64,000 bases of DNA from Anaeroglomus sp964630775 (GCA_964630775.1 CAZVYY010000016.1:1-64000), one strand, 5' to 3'; shown: positions 7,898-16,782, numbered from the stretch's first letter. Notes: generated by a model not told the origin, from the sequence alone. Made by a program: numbers and translations.

Positions 7898-9456
7898 ATG
7901 TTATGGATAGGAATCGTGATAAACAGAATAAGCTGCAGGCCGGGATTGCGCGGCCCATTATCCGCGTATATCTGGCGGTCGGCGTGTGTCTTCTGGCTTC
8001 GTCGACGGGGCTCGGCTATGCCTGGTTTTCAGCCCGGCGCATGACCCTGGAGCACAGCAAAGTCTGCTGCGCGGCGATGGAAATTCGACTTGAAGCCGCT
8101 GCCGCACACCTGTGGCTGCAAAAGTACATTTATGTTCGCGATGATGACCTCCTGAATCGTGTTCGTACTCACCTGGATAATGCGGTCTGGTATGTCCAGG
8201 CGATTTTACAGGGAGGGACAAATCATCACGATTATTACCCTCCGGCCTGCAATGTTTCGATCCGCAATTATGCTCAGACCATTGGAAGGCAAATCACTTC
8301 GTATCGGGAACAAATTCTCAACCGGCTGGAATTTGTCACCCTGTCCAATCAGGCCGAGTATGCAATTGCGGCCTTTGATACGGATTTTATCTCCCTGATT
8401 TCGCTGACCGAGCAGATGGAAAAAGACATCAAGCAGATGCAGCGGCGGGAGTTGTACGCATTTTATGGAGTATGCGGCGTACTGCTGATCTGCTGGGTGA
8501 TCCTGGCAGTGATGTTCTCATTATTTATGCGGCAGTATTTTGCCAGGCAGCGGTATCACAAACAGCAGCTTGAAGCGGCTAATTTGAGGCTTGAAGCATC
8601 CAATGCCGAGCTGGTTGAAACGCAGGCTAAACTGAATCGCATCAATGAAAAACTGAAACGGGCGGTTCGGGAGGCCAAGCGCCTGGCTCGGTTGTCGGAA
8701 AAAACCAATAAGCTCAAAACCGATTTTCTGGCCAATATCAGTCATGAACTGCGGACCCCGATGAATGCCGTGCTGGGTTTTTCCGATCTGCTGCGTGAGG
8801 AACCGCTGGCAGAGCATCAGAAGGAATTTGTCCAGAGTATCCATGCCGCGGCCGGAACCATGCTGTGCCTGATCGACGGTATTCTGGATTTGACCGAAAT
8901 CGAACGGGATGAAGTACAGATTTCCTGTCAGCCCATAGTGCTGGAAAAAATGCTGCGGGAGCTGTGGTCGATTTATTATCTGCCCGCGGAAGACCGGGGG
9001 CTGTGTTTTGAAATCCAGCGGATCGGAACACTTCCCGAACAGATTCTCGGCGATCCGATCCACCTGCGGCAGTGTCTTGTGAGCCTGATGGATAACGCGC
9101 TGAAATATACCGAAAAAGGGCATGTTTATGTTCGGGTCAGTCGCAGGGACGATGCCATCCGGTCGTGGCTGCGGTTTGAAATCGAAGATACCGGCGTCGG
9201 CATCAAGCCTGAAGAGCAGGACTGGATATGGAATATCTTCACCCGTTCGGACAATAAAATCAACCGTGACAATCGCGGCTTCGGCCTGAGCCTGCCGATT
9301 GCGGTGCGGCTGGTACAGCGGATGAACGGCTCGATGACATTGAAAAGCGATGCAGGCCAGGGCAGCACGTTTGTGATGGAAATTCCACTGGACGTGCCCG
9401 GCTCGGATGCAACCGCAGGCACAAAAACCGCCGTTGCCCTGGTCGAAGGGGCGTAA
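7882..9456 (+). CDS. Membrane sensor histidine kinase
   Basis: A sensor kinase of 524 residues. One transmembrane helix lies near residues 30-48, then an extracytoplasmic sensor region of about 150 residues, a second helix near 197-217, and a coiled coil (about 220-275). The HisKA domain carries phospho-acceptor His288 in FLANISHELRTPMN. The HATPase domain has N405 (DNALKYTE), DTGVGI near 436, GFGLSL near 466, and a GQGSTF end. There is no receiver domain and no response regulator gene nearby, so the partner is elsewhere. The sensor segment fits no family I recognise. An alternative ATG at 7903 would leave the third TGTCCGATA repeat just upstream of the start. Confidence 0.88.
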   Translation: MKLSDNVMDRNRDKQNKLQAGIARPIIRVYLAVGVCLLASSTGLGYAWFSARRMTLEHSKVCCAAMEIRLEAAAAHLWLQKYIYVRDDDLLNRVRTHLDNAVWYVQAILQGGTNHHDYYPPACNVSIRNYAQTIGRQITSYREQILNRLEFVTLSNQAEYAIAAFDTDFISLISLTEQMEKDIKQMQRRELYAFYGVCGVLLICWVILAVMFSLFMRQYFARQRYHKQQLEAANLRLEASNAELVETQAKLNRINEKLKRAVREAKRLARLSEKTNKLKTDFLANISHELRTPMNAVLGFSDLLREEPLAEHQKEFVQSIHAAAGTMLCLIDGILDLTEIERDEVQISCQPIVLEKMLRELWSIYYLPAEDRGLCFEIQRIGTLPEQILGDPIHLRQCLVSLMDNALKYTEKGHVYVRVSRRDDAIRSWLRFEIEDTGVGIKPEEQDWIWNIFTRSDNKINRDNRGFGLSLPIAVRLVQRMNGSMTLKSDAGQGSTFVMEIPLDVPGSDATAGTKTAVALVEGA

Positions 9457-9501
9457 TTATCCAGACGGTTTTTGCCCTTTGCCTTTTTCCTTTTCACCTG
9501 A

Positions 9502-11004
9502 TTAAATGCACACATTATCCATCAGCCGCGGGAAGGCGATGCACTGGCGGATGTGCCGTTCGTTGGTAATCCAGGCGACGGTGCGTTCAACCCCGAGGCC
9601 GAAACCGCCGTGCGGCACCGACCCGTGCTTCCGCAAATCGAGATACCACTCATAGCTTTGCGGATTATATCCTTCTTCCTCAATGCGCTTGAGCAGGTAC
9701 TGGAAATCATCTTCCCGGACGGAGCCGCCGATGATTTCGCCGAAGCCCTGCGAGGCCAGCAGGTCGAAATTCTGAACCACCTTCGGATTGTCGCGGTCGG
9801 TTTTCATATAGAACGCTTTGGCCTCGCGGGGGTAGTGCGTGACAAAGACCGGCTTGTCATGCATCAGGGAAATAATGGTTTCATCCGAGCCGCCGAGGTC
9901 TTTGCCCCATTTAAATTCAGAGGCCAGCTGGGCATGTTTGGGATTATTTTCAATTTTGGTATTCAGTTCGTCCAGTTCAGCCCGCAATTCGATTTGCAAA
10001 CGGGCGTTTTTGTCTTTTTGCCACTGTTTGAGGCCGCCGGCTTTGTCCGCGGTTTCGATGTCGGCCAGTTGTTTTTCGAGAGCGGCCTTCTGTGACTTGA
10101 ACTGCTCGAGCTGTTTGGCCATGAATTGGACGGTGCGGCTGCTGGTCAGGATATCGGCCGCATCCGTATAAGTCAGACGATGGAAGGGCGGTTCGATTTT
10201 TTCCAGCATGGCGATATCGGCGCCGAGGGTTTCCAGTTCCGGGCGATTGTCTTTCAGGACGCGCTTGACGACGCTGGACACGAAATGTTCCGCCAGTTCC
10301 AACAGGCCCGGCAGATCAATATAGGCAACCTCCGGCTCGACCATCCAGAATTCGGTCAGGTGACGCCGGGTCTTGCTTTTTTCGGCGCGGAAGGTCGGAC
10401 CGAAGCAATAGACCTTACCGAAGCTCATCGCCGCGCATTCGAGGTAAAGCTGCCCCGTCTGCGACAGGAACATCGGCTTGCCGAAATAATCGACGGAAAA
10501 CAGCGTCTGTTCTCCCTCGCCGGCAGCGGCTGTAAAGATCGGGGTATCCACCAGCGTAAAGCCGTTGTCGTTGAAGAATCGACGGATGGCATCGATGACG
10601 GTGTGGCGAATGCGTCCGATGCACCAGGGCCGCTGGCTGCGGAGATGCAGGTGACGGTTTTTCATCAGAAATTCCACGCCGTGCTCTTTGGGCGTAATAG
10701 GGTAATCCTGTGTCGGGCAGACAATGCTTGCCGCCGTTACAGCCAGTTCGTGTCCGCCGGGGCTGCGGGGCTCGACACGGACGATGCCCGACAGCGACAG
10801 GGACGACTCCTGTCCCAGACGGACAAGCTGGTCGAACAGATCGTCGGAGATTTTGCCCTTCTCGATGACGCACTGGCACAGGCCGGTCCCGTCCCGCAGG
10901 ACGATAAAGGCGACTTTTCCGCTATGGCGGCTGTGATAGACCCAGCCGGACAAAGTGACTTCCTGACCCGCGAATGCACTGAGCTGATGGATTGTCGTTT
11001 TCAT
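9502..11004 (-). CDS. asnS: Asparaginyl-tRNA synthetase with coiled-coil insertion
   Basis: A class II aminoacyl-tRNA synthetase of 500 residues charging tRNA-Asn. The start at 11004 has AAGGTG 5 nt upstream. The N-terminal OB-fold carries VTLSGWVYHSRHSGK. The catalytic core follows with FLSQTGQLYLECAA, motif 2 as FRAEKSKTRRHLTEFWMVEPE, and motif 3 as GGFGLGVERTVAWI. Between them (about residues 275-355) lies a charged, strongly helical stretch (KSQKAALEKQLADIE, LRAELDELNTKIE) that typical AsnRS proteins of about 430-470 residues lack. It looks like a coiled-coil hairpin. The C-terminus AFPRLMDNVCI is typical of the family, so the gene looks functional. Confidence 0.93.
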   Translation of the reverse strand: MKTTIHQLSAFAGQEVTLSGWVYHSRHSGKVAFIVLRDGTGLCQCVIEKGKISDDLFDQLVRLGQESSLSLSGIVRVEPRSPGGHELAVTAASIVCPTQDYPITPKEHGVEFLMKNRHLHLRSQRPWCIGRIRHTVIDAIRRFFNDNGFTLVDTPIFTAAAGEGEQTLFSVDYFGKPMFLSQTGQLYLECAAMSFGKVYCFGPTFRAEKSKTRRHLTEFWMVEPEVAYIDLPGLLELAEHFVSSVVKRVLKDNRPELETLGADIAMLEKIEPPFHRLTYTDAADILTSSRTVQFMAKQLEQFKSQKAALEKQLADIETADKAGGLKQWQKDKNARLQIELRAELDELNTKIENNPKHAQLASEFKWGKDLGGSDETIISLMHDKPVFVTHYPREAKAFYMKTDRDNPKVVQNFDLLASQGFGEIIGGSVREDDFQYLLKRIEEEGYNPQSYEWYLDLRKHGSVPHGGFGLGVERTVAWITNERHIRQCIAFPRLMDNVCI

Positions 11005-11261
11005 AACACCTTGAAACATGAATGGTTATATAGTTTTATTTGCATCACAGGGTTATTTGTACCCCCGATGGGACCAAAAATCAATATGAAGCTTGGATTT
11101 TTTAATATGAATATCTCAGTAGAGCCGGGGCTGTTTTAAATAAAATATCTCACATTGTGCGAAATAAATGTAATCAACCCGGTGCCGGTATCATCTTGCA
11201 TAATAAAGGAATACGCTTATCCTGTTGTTTCTTATGTGGAACACGAATTCTGGAGGCTATT

Positions 11262-13226
11262 ATGAAGCTGACCTGTCGTTGGATCGTTGTCATTGTAGTA
11301 CTTGGGGGACTTTTACATGCGGCAGAGGTCCCGTTTGTACAGGTGCAAAAAGCCCTCGAAAAACCGGCCGCTCACCCTCGATTATTGTGGCCCGCAGGAG
11401 CTGAAGAACAGATCCGCAATCGTATTGCGGCGGACCCGGCGGCCAAAGCCATTTTTGAGCAGATACGCAGTCAGGCAGATGCGCTGCTCGAACAGCCGCC
11501 GATTGAGCGGGTTCAAATCGGCCGGCGGCTTCTGGATAAGTCCCGCACCTGCATCAAACGCGTGCTGACCTTGTCATTTATGTATCGAATGACCGGGCAG
11601 GAGGTCTATTTCCGGCGGGCCGAAAAAGAAATGCTCGCCGCGGCGGCATTTTCCGACTGGAATCCTTCCCATTTTCTGGATGTGGCGGAAATGACGGCGG
11701 CGCTGGCCATCGGGTACGACTGGCTCTATGACAAACTGCCGCCGGCGTCGCGGGAATCCATCCGTCGTGCAATTGTGGATAAAGGACTGGTGCCGTCGCT
11801 GGAAACCAAAGATGATTTATCCAATCTGCAATCGATAAAAAAGAGTATTGAAAAACGGATGAACACCTGGTGGGTGACTTCGACGAATAACTGGAATCAG
11901 GTCTGTAATGGCGGCATGACACTGGGGGCGCTGGCAGTGCTGGAAGAGGAGCCTCAATTGGCAGCTCAGATTGTTCATCGAGCGATAGGTTCTATTCCGC
12001 GGGCCATGGGCGAATATAATCCGGACGGGGCGTATCCGGAAGGGCCGGGGTATTGGGTTTATGGAACCAGCTACAACATTTTGCTGATTGATGCTTTGAA
12101 TACGGCATTAAAGACGGATTTCGGGCTTTCGGAACACAAGGGATTCAAGAAAACCGGGGATTATTTTGTGCAGATGACCGGGCCGACGGGATTGTTTTTT
12201 AATTATGCTGATTGCGGCCAGCGCGGGCGGGATATTTATCCGGAAATCCTCTGGTTTTCCAAACACTACTCCCGGCCGGACTGGCTGTGGGGTGAGAAGC
12301 CTGCACTGGAAGGCTATCGTACAAATGGAGGCCAGGGGATGTCCGGAGGGTCCCGTTTTCTGCCGATGACATTAATCTGGATGGGACAGAATGAACCTGT
12401 CAAGCCTGCGGCACTGTGCTGGAAGGGCGATGGGAATAATCCGGTTGCTGTCTTGCGAAGCGGCTGGGAGAACGAGTCGCTTTATGTTGCCATCAAAGGC
12501 GGCAGGCCCTCCGTCAATCACGGCCACATGGACATCGGGTCGTTTGTACTGGATATGGATGGAGTACGCTGGGCACTGGATTTGGGGTCGCAGGATTATA
12601 ACCGCATTGAGCAGATGGGAATCAGCCTGTTTAACATGCGCCAGGATTCGCAGCGATGGCAGATTATGCGTTATACGAACCTGTGGCATAATACCCTGGC
12701 TGTTGATGAGCAGTTGCAGAAGGTGGAAGAATTTGCGCCGATTACGGAATTTGTGGCGGATCAGCCGAAGCCCCGAGTGGTAGTGGATATGAGCCGCGTG
12801 TATGCCGGGCAGTTGAATACCGCGATGCGTTCGGTCCAGATATCAGCCGACAGAACGACCTGGATTCACGACCGCGTTGAGGCTGCGGATCAGGACTGTA
12901 CGGTGCGATGGAGTATGATAACCCCGGCGGATGTTGAGTTTCAATCCAGCGGAACAGCCCTGTTAAAGAAGGATGGAAAAACGCTGTATTTTGCAGCGCG
13001 TGCTCTGGATGCCCCTGCGATGATTCCGCTTAAGATTTGGTCCACCGAGCCGAAATCCAAACTGGATGAACCCAATCGCGGCACGCGAATTCTGGGATTT
13101 GAGATTCCGCTCAAGGCCGCCCAGACGATGGACTTTTATGTGACGATGGCCCCGCTGGCAGGCGATCAGAAAGAATTTTCCTCCGGGAAGTATCAGCCCG
13201 CTCCGTGGCCGGAAAAAGTTAAATAG
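11262..13226 (+). CDS. Secreted heparinase II/III-family polysaccharide lyase
   Basis: A secreted protein of 654 residues. TGGAGG precedes the ATG at 11262, chosen over a GTG 105 bp upstream because it gives a signal peptide (MKLTCRWIVVIVVLGGLLHA). An alpha/alpha-toroid domain occupies about residues 40-380, with HPRLLWPAG, NNWNQVCNGGMTLGALAV and YPEGPGYWVYG; these correspond to conserved catalytic-face segments of the family. The heparinase II/III beta-sandwich follows, with GRPSVNHGHMDIGSFVLDMDG and RWALDLGSQDY. The family cleaves uronic-acid glycans such as heparin, alginate or ulvan-like polymers by beta-elimination. The actual substrate cannot be read from the sequence. The gene is divergent from asnS. 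Confidence 0.85.
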   Translation: MKLTCRWIVVIVVLGGLLHAAEVPFVQVQKALEKPAAHPRLLWPAGAEEQIRNRIAADPAAKAIFEQIRSQADALLEQPPIERVQIGRRLLDKSRTCIKRVLTLSFMYRMTGQEVYFRRAEKEMLAAAAFSDWNPSHFLDVAEMTAALAIGYDWLYDKLPPASRESIRRAIVDKGLVPSLETKDDLSNLQSIKKSIEKRMNTWWVTSTNNWNQVCNGGMTLGALAVLEEEPQLAAQIVHRAIGSIPRAMGEYNPDGAYPEGPGYWVYGTSYNILLIDALNTALKTDFGLSEHKGFKKTGDYFVQMTGPTGLFFNYADCGQRGRDIYPEILWFSKHYSRPDWLWGEKPALEGYRTNGGQGMSGGSRFLPMTLIWMGQNEPVKPAALCWKGDGNNPVAVLRSGWENESLYVAIKGGRPSVNHGHMDIGSFVLDMDGVRWALDLGSQDYNRIEQMGISLFNMRQDSQRWQIMRYTNLWHNTLAVDEQLQKVEEFAPITEFVADQPKPRVVVDMSRVYAGQLNTAMRSVQISADRTTWIHDRVEAADQDCTVRWSMITPADVEFQSSGTALLKKDGKTLYFAARALDAPAMIPLKIWSTEPKSKLDEPNRGTRILGFEIPLKAAQTMDFYVTMAPLAGDQKEFSSGKYQPAPWPEKVK

Positions 13227-13231
13227 GCGCC

Positions 13232-13253
13232 CCGGAATAGGAGATTATTCCGG
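13232..13253. terminator. Hairpin between convergent genes
   Basis: CCGGAATA (13232-13239) and TATTCCGG (13246-13253) pair perfectly around a 6-nt loop, overlapping the stop of the TetR gene. There is no T run on either side, so it may be a weak or factor-dependent terminator or a stabilising 3-prime hairpin. Confidence 0.4.
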
Positions 13254-13817
13254 CTTGAGGATCAGGCCCAGCAGATAATCCACGACATCCGGCATCGATA
13301 ATGTTGATGCGGCACATTTGTCGAGCCAGATGGTTCCGAATATCACGCCGGTCAGCGTTCTGGCTGACAAAGCGGCCTGGGCCGGGCTTAATCCATATTC
13401 CGTGAACCAGTTGATATATAATCCTTCGTACCATCGCCAGAAATCTGTCAGCCGGGTCTGGAGGTCCGGGCCAAGCTGCTGAATCTGGACGGAAAGCCGG
13501 GTAATCAGACGGCAGTTGACCCATTGTCCGGACGTATTTTTCTGAATCAGAATGGATAGCCATTGTTTCAATTGCTCCAGAGCCGGCACTTGCGTATCAA
13601 TCGTGGTCAGCAGGGCCCTGTATTCCCCGACAACGTCTTCCAGCATGACCTCGCACAGGTGGTCTTTGCTGCGAAAATAATGATAGAAAGCACCCTTGGT
13701 AATTCCGGTTGCACCGAGGATGTCATCCAGCGATGTGGCGGTAAAACCGTGATTGCTGAACAGGCTGCGAGCTGAATGCAGAATGCGTGTTTTTGTCTCA
13801 GTGGGATGTCTCGACAT
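13245..13817 (-). CDS. TetR/AcrR-family transcriptional regulator
   Basis: A DNA-binding repressor-type protein of 190 residues. The N-terminal helix-turn-helix (residues about 8-55) shows the usual pattern: TKTRILHSARSLFSNHGF, TSLDDILGATGITKGAFYHYF, then SKDHL. The C-terminal ligand domain is helical, and its segments QLKQWLSILIQ and LTDFWRWYEGLY resemble the AcrR-like C-terminal family. It lies 25 bp after the Ser/Thr kinase gene on the same strand and may be co-transcribed with it. The target and ligand are unknown. Confidence 0.88.
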   Translation of the reverse strand: MSRHPTETKTRILHSARSLFSNHGFTATSLDDILGATGITKGAFYHYFRSKDHLCEVMLEDVVGEYRALLTTIDTQVPALEQLKQWLSILIQKNTSGQWVNCRLITRLSVQIQQLGPDLQTRLTDFWRWYEGLYINWFTEYGLSPAQAALSARTLTGVIFGTIWLDKCAASTLSMPDVVDYLLGLILKPE

Positions 13818-13842
13818 CGTCGGCTCCCGAAGGATTAAGGGA

Positions 13843-15084
13843 TTATCTGCTTAACGCCATGAACAGAACCGCCAGCAGAAGCACCGCCGACAAGGCGGCC
13901 AGGATGATGACGATCATTTTATATTTCGTCAGGGCTTCTTCCGTCGTTCGCAGCGTTTTTTCATTGGGCATATCGACGGCTGCTCCATCTTCCAGTTCGC
14001 CCAGCGCTTCAAGATTGAAACGCTGTCTGGCAATCAAAGGAGGCTTTCCATCGCGCACCGCCTGAAGATCGACAATTCCTTCTTCCATATTTTTATAACG
14101 GTCTTTCTTGTCTTTGGCCATCATCACTTCGATGACTTCAGATATCCCGGCAGACAGTGCGGTGTTAATGTGATCCGGTGGAACCAGAGCCTCTTTCAGG
14201 TGTTTTTTCATCACTTCCGCGGGTGCCGATGCATCAAACGGGACTCGTCCTGTGACCATGTGATACAGCGTCCCGCCCAGCGAATAAATATCCGCTCGAC
14301 CGTCAATATCCATTTCGCCCCGAATCTGTTCAGGTGCGATATAGTAAGGTGTGCCGAAAGCCTTACCCTGCTCGTGTTTGGCGGCTCGAACATCCGAGGT
14401 TTCACGGGCCAATCCCATATCAGCCAGCTTGACGACGCCGTCTTTATTAATCATGATATTTTTGGGCTTGACATCACGGTGAATCAGTCCCTGGGCATGG
14501 GCATGAGCCAGGGCATTGGCAACTTGAATGATGACATCGAGTGCTTCTTTCTCAGAAAAGATCTTGCCTTTGGATAAATCATCATAAAGGGTCTTTCCTT
14601 CGACATATTCCATCACGAAATAGTACAATCCACCGACTTCACCGACGTCAATTGCCTGGACGATATTATTATGGTTGAGTTTGGCGGCCAGACGACCTTC
14701 TTTATAAAACCGCTCTACATAATCCGATTTCTGGACAAACTTTTTGGGCAGCACCTTAATCGCGACCGTGCGATCCAGTGAGAGTTGTTTGGCTTTATAC
14801 ACTACCGCCATTGCGCCGGAGCCTAATTTGCCGAGAACCTTGTAGCCGGGGATTTGATTGCTGCTGTCGCGGCTCTCGCGAATGGAGACTTTCAGGCGTT
14901 CAGCCTGGGTTGTGGTCAGATATTGTTTTTCCAGTAAAACCTGTTCCAGCGTGGAAGGCTTTTCGGAGGCCCTTTTTTTCCGCTCGTCCTGACAGGCGCG
15001 AACCTCGTCTTCGGTGCATAGCTTTTGCTCGACAGCCATTCTTCCGAATAGCGTATCGTAGCTGGTTTGTTCATTCTGGGCCAA
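13843..15084 (-). CDS. Hanks-type Ser/Thr protein kinase with C-terminal membrane anchor
   Basis: A eukaryotic-like kinase of 413 residues. An N-terminal segment of about 75 residues (FGRMAVEQKLCTEDEVRACQ, VLLEKQYLTTTQAERL) resembles the helical modules that precede many planctomycete kinases. The kinase domain spans about residues 80-340, with the glycine loop LGSGAMAVVYKA, Lys110 in VAIKVL, HRDVKPKNIM with catalytic Asp204, ADMG for the metal-binding DFG, and APEQIRG. A single transmembrane helix ends the protein (IVIILAALSAVLLLAVLFMAL), so there is no sizeable extracellular sensor. The gene follows a radical SAM gene by 26 bp and precedes a TetR gene, all leftward. Confidence 0.92.
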   Translation of the reverse strand: MAQNEQTSYDTLFGRMAVEQKLCTEDEVRACQDERKKRASEKPSTLEQVLLEKQYLTTTQAERLKVSIRESRDSSNQIPGYKVLGKLGSGAMAVVYKAKQLSLDRTVAIKVLPKKFVQKSDYVERFYKEGRLAAKLNHNNIVQAIDVGEVGGLYYFVMEYVEGKTLYDDLSKGKIFSEKEALDVIIQVANALAHAHAQGLIHRDVKPKNIMINKDGVVKLADMGLARETSDVRAAKHEQGKAFGTPYYIAPEQIRGEMDIDGRADIYSLGGTLYHMVTGRVPFDASAPAEVMKKHLKEALVPPDHINTALSAGISEVIEVMMAKDKKDRYKNMEEGIVDLQAVRDGKPPLIARQRFNLEALGELEDGAAVDMPNEKTLRTTEEALTKYKMIVIILAALSAVLLLAVLFMALSR

Positions 15085-15110
15085 GTTTCAGCCTCCTGCT
15101 TTCTATAATT

Positions 15111-16130
15111 TTATATATGATAACATTCTTTTGGTGAAATTATCGGCCAAAAATGCGATTTGTCAAAAAAAAATCGCCGTAAGTCCGTGCAAAGATGACA
15201 TTTTGAAGCATATCCCTGTCTCACAGTGTACCCCTGGGTGACCGCTTCGTCCATCAGCCCGGCAGGGCCTTCGGTCAATAACTGCTTCCAGGGGGGGCAG
15301 GCCAGAGGATTGAAATCCCGCCATAACATATCCAATTGCTGTTTCGCCAGATTGCCGACCACCAGCCCGCTGCATTGCCCGCTGAAGACATTGCCATAGG
15401 GGTCGATATGTACCCCTTTGGCCCCGAGAATGGCCTGCAAACATGGGTTCTGGATATAATCTATCCATGGACGCTGAGGGAGCAAGTCCGCCAGGCAGAA
15501 TGCCGCACGCCCGGTTAATCTGCAGGGATCATCCCGAAGGGTCTGGCGATAAATAATCTGTTTTTCTGAATCGCTAATGCCCGAAAAGTTAACAGGATTC
15601 TGTAAATACCGTTGCCATCGGACCATGACCCGCTCCGGGCCGAGTAGATCCTGGGCAATGGTTTGAAGGTGAATTACTTTTTGAATATCGACAAACTCCT
15701 GATGGAACGGATCGCAGCTTATTTTGAGCTTTTCCATGCCGTTTTCAGCCAGAAAACACAGTTTTTCACGGATATCAGAAGTCTGGTTTGCCCATGAAGC
15801 GTTCGTTTCGACATATTCAAGACCTGTAAGCCCTGCTTTATGTGCCTGTTGGACGATCTCTGCCAATCGGTCAAACACGAGAAAAGGTTCGCCGCCTGTC
15901 AGATGGACTCGGGCCTCTTTACCTGACAGACGAACAAGACCTTCCCATGCGCCCAAAGCGACATCGGCGGGCATTAGTCCTTCCTGCTGGGGATCGCAGC
16001 AGTAGTAGCAGAATGCACAGGCGGCGCTGCATTTGTAGGTCAGCATCAGGCCGGCATATCGCCAGACCTTCAGCTTGGCCTGCTCCCGGCCAATGTGCAT
16101 ATTGTACTGATTGTCTAAAATGTTCATCAT
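15111..16130 (-). CDS. Radical SAM protein with C-terminal SPASM-like cysteines
   Basis: A radical SAM enzyme of 339 residues. The 4Fe-4S cluster motif CxxxCxxC is Cys34, Cys38 and Cys41 in the segment TYKCSAACAFCYYC. HLTGGEPFL follows as the SAM-binding GGE motif, with SCDPFHQEF further on. The C-terminal third has more cysteines (NPCLQAILGAKGVHIDPYGNV, FSGQCSG, then CPPW and KCHLCTDL), a pattern that recalls SPASM/twitch auxiliary cluster domains of peptide- or protein-modifying enzymes. The substrate is unknown. The first 21 residues lead directly into the barrel with no precursor-recognition domain evident. A 49-residue small protein is encoded divergently, 326 bp away. Confidence 0.85.
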   Translation of the reverse strand: MMNILDNQYNMHIGREQAKLKVWRYAGLMLTYKCSAACAFCYYCCDPQQEGLMPADVALGAWEGLVRLSGKEARVHLTGGEPFLVFDRLAEIVQQAHKAGLTGLEYVETNASWANQTSDIREKLCFLAENGMEKLKISCDPFHQEFVDIQKVIHLQTIAQDLLGPERVMVRWQRYLQNPVNFSGISDSEKQIIYRQTLRDDPCRLTGRAAFCLADLLPQRPWIDYIQNPCLQAILGAKGVHIDPYGNVFSGQCSGLVVGNLAKQQLDMLWRDFNPLACPPWKQLLTEGPAGLMDEAVTQGYTVRQGYASKCHLCTDLRRFFFDKSHFWPIISPKECYHI

Positions 16131-16456
16131 TATTTAGTTGTGGTTCCGTGCGGGTACACAATAAAGTGAAATTATCACCACCCGAAAGCATTATAAAAAA
16201 ATTTTTTAAAATTTCTATTTTTTTGTACCCGCAGTGGTTTTTTTCTGTGAGGTATTTTATTGGACGTGTTGATTCGTTCACTTTTTCCTGGACTACAGCT
16301 TGTGGCAGGCTGGCCTGATAATCAATTATATTGTATAGGATTATTTTTTGATTTTAAGGAATCGTCAAGATAGATAATTCAAGAAAAAACGAAATCTCTT
16401 CCGATAAGCATACTGTAAACAAGGATGTTTATTGAAGTTAACCCAAGGAGTTATGT
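16131..16456. other. 326-bp divergent intergenic region with long inverted repeat
   Basis: The region separates the leftward radical SAM gene from the rightward small-protein gene. It holds an AT-rich core with a leftward TATAAT (16190-16195), flanked by inverted copies of TGCGGGTACA (16149-16158 and 16224-16233). The rest is AT-rich and shows no gene. Confidence 0.55.
16149..16233. repeat. Inverted repeat TGCGGGTACA flanking a promoter
   Basis: TGCGGGTACA (16149-16158) and its exact complement TGTACCCGCA (16224-16233) bracket a 65-bp AT-rich core that contains a leftward TATAAT. The arms could be operator half-sites controlling the radical SAM gene, or could pair in a transcript. Confidence 0.5.
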
Positions 16457-16606
16457 ATGAGTAAGAGGGAATTAATTGATTGTATCCTCGAAATCAACCG
16501 GACAGCCAAACCGGAGTTTTTGGCACAGTTTTCAAGCGAAGACCTGGACAAGTATCTGGAAAACCTGCTGGGGATTGAAGTCGAAGATTACGCTCTTTGT
16601 GCATAA
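16457..16606 (+). CDS. Small protein (49 residues) of unknown function
   Basis: A short gene with strong support: AAGGAG lies 6 nt before the ATG. The product begins MSKRELIDCILEINRTAKPE and ends EDYALCA. The middle, PEFLAQFSSEDLDKYLE, reads as an amphipathic two-helix protein. Similar small proteins starting with a KRELI..IL..N motif followed by EFLA.F occur, from my memory, in other planctomycetes, without an assigned function. There are two cysteines (residues 9 and 48). It faces a radical SAM gene, so a peptide-substrate role is conceivable but unproven. It is followed by two strong hairpins. Confidence 0.65.
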   Translation: MSKRELIDCILEINRTAKPEFLAQFSSEDLDKYLENLLGIEVEDYALCA

Positions 16607-16655
16607 TCTCCGGTTTGCTGCGGACTGACAGGTCAATTCCGCAGGACTTGACTGA

Positions 16656-16703
16656 AAAGGCATTTACCTTTGAGGCTTGCGAGCCGTGGAGGTAAATGCC
16701 TTT
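16656..16703 (+). terminator. Long hairpin after the 49-residue gene
   Basis: A perfect 14-bp stem (AAAGGCATTTACCT at 16656-16669, AGGTAAATGCCTTT at 16690-16703) encloses a second small stem (GGCT/AGCC). The tail TTTCGTGTTTG is only partly T-rich, so termination is plausible but not certain. Confidence 0.55.
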
Positions 16704-16745
16704 CGTGTTTGTAGAATAAGAGGTTAAGACCCTTGTCAGGACATA

Positions 16746-16782
16746 AAAAAAGGTATCCGCCGCGAAATCGGATACCTTTTTT
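16746..16782. terminator. Bidirectional intrinsic terminator
   Basis: GGTATCCG (16752-16759) pairs with CGGATACC (16769-16776), flanked by A6 on the left and T6 on the right. It can therefore stop transcription on both strands: the small-protein gene and the leftward pilT/gspE-like/cvpA operon ending at 16801. Confidence 0.88.

Noticed and set aside
11056..11064. TTTGTACCC word shared with 16222 and (reverse) 49790
   Set aside because: A 9-bp word found three times in 64 kb is only modestly above chance. It is not called a regulon site without a genome-wide count.
10126..11139. Plus-strand frame of 337 codons opposite asnS
   Set aside because: It mirrors the asnS coding sequence. There is no start signal and no family resemblance.
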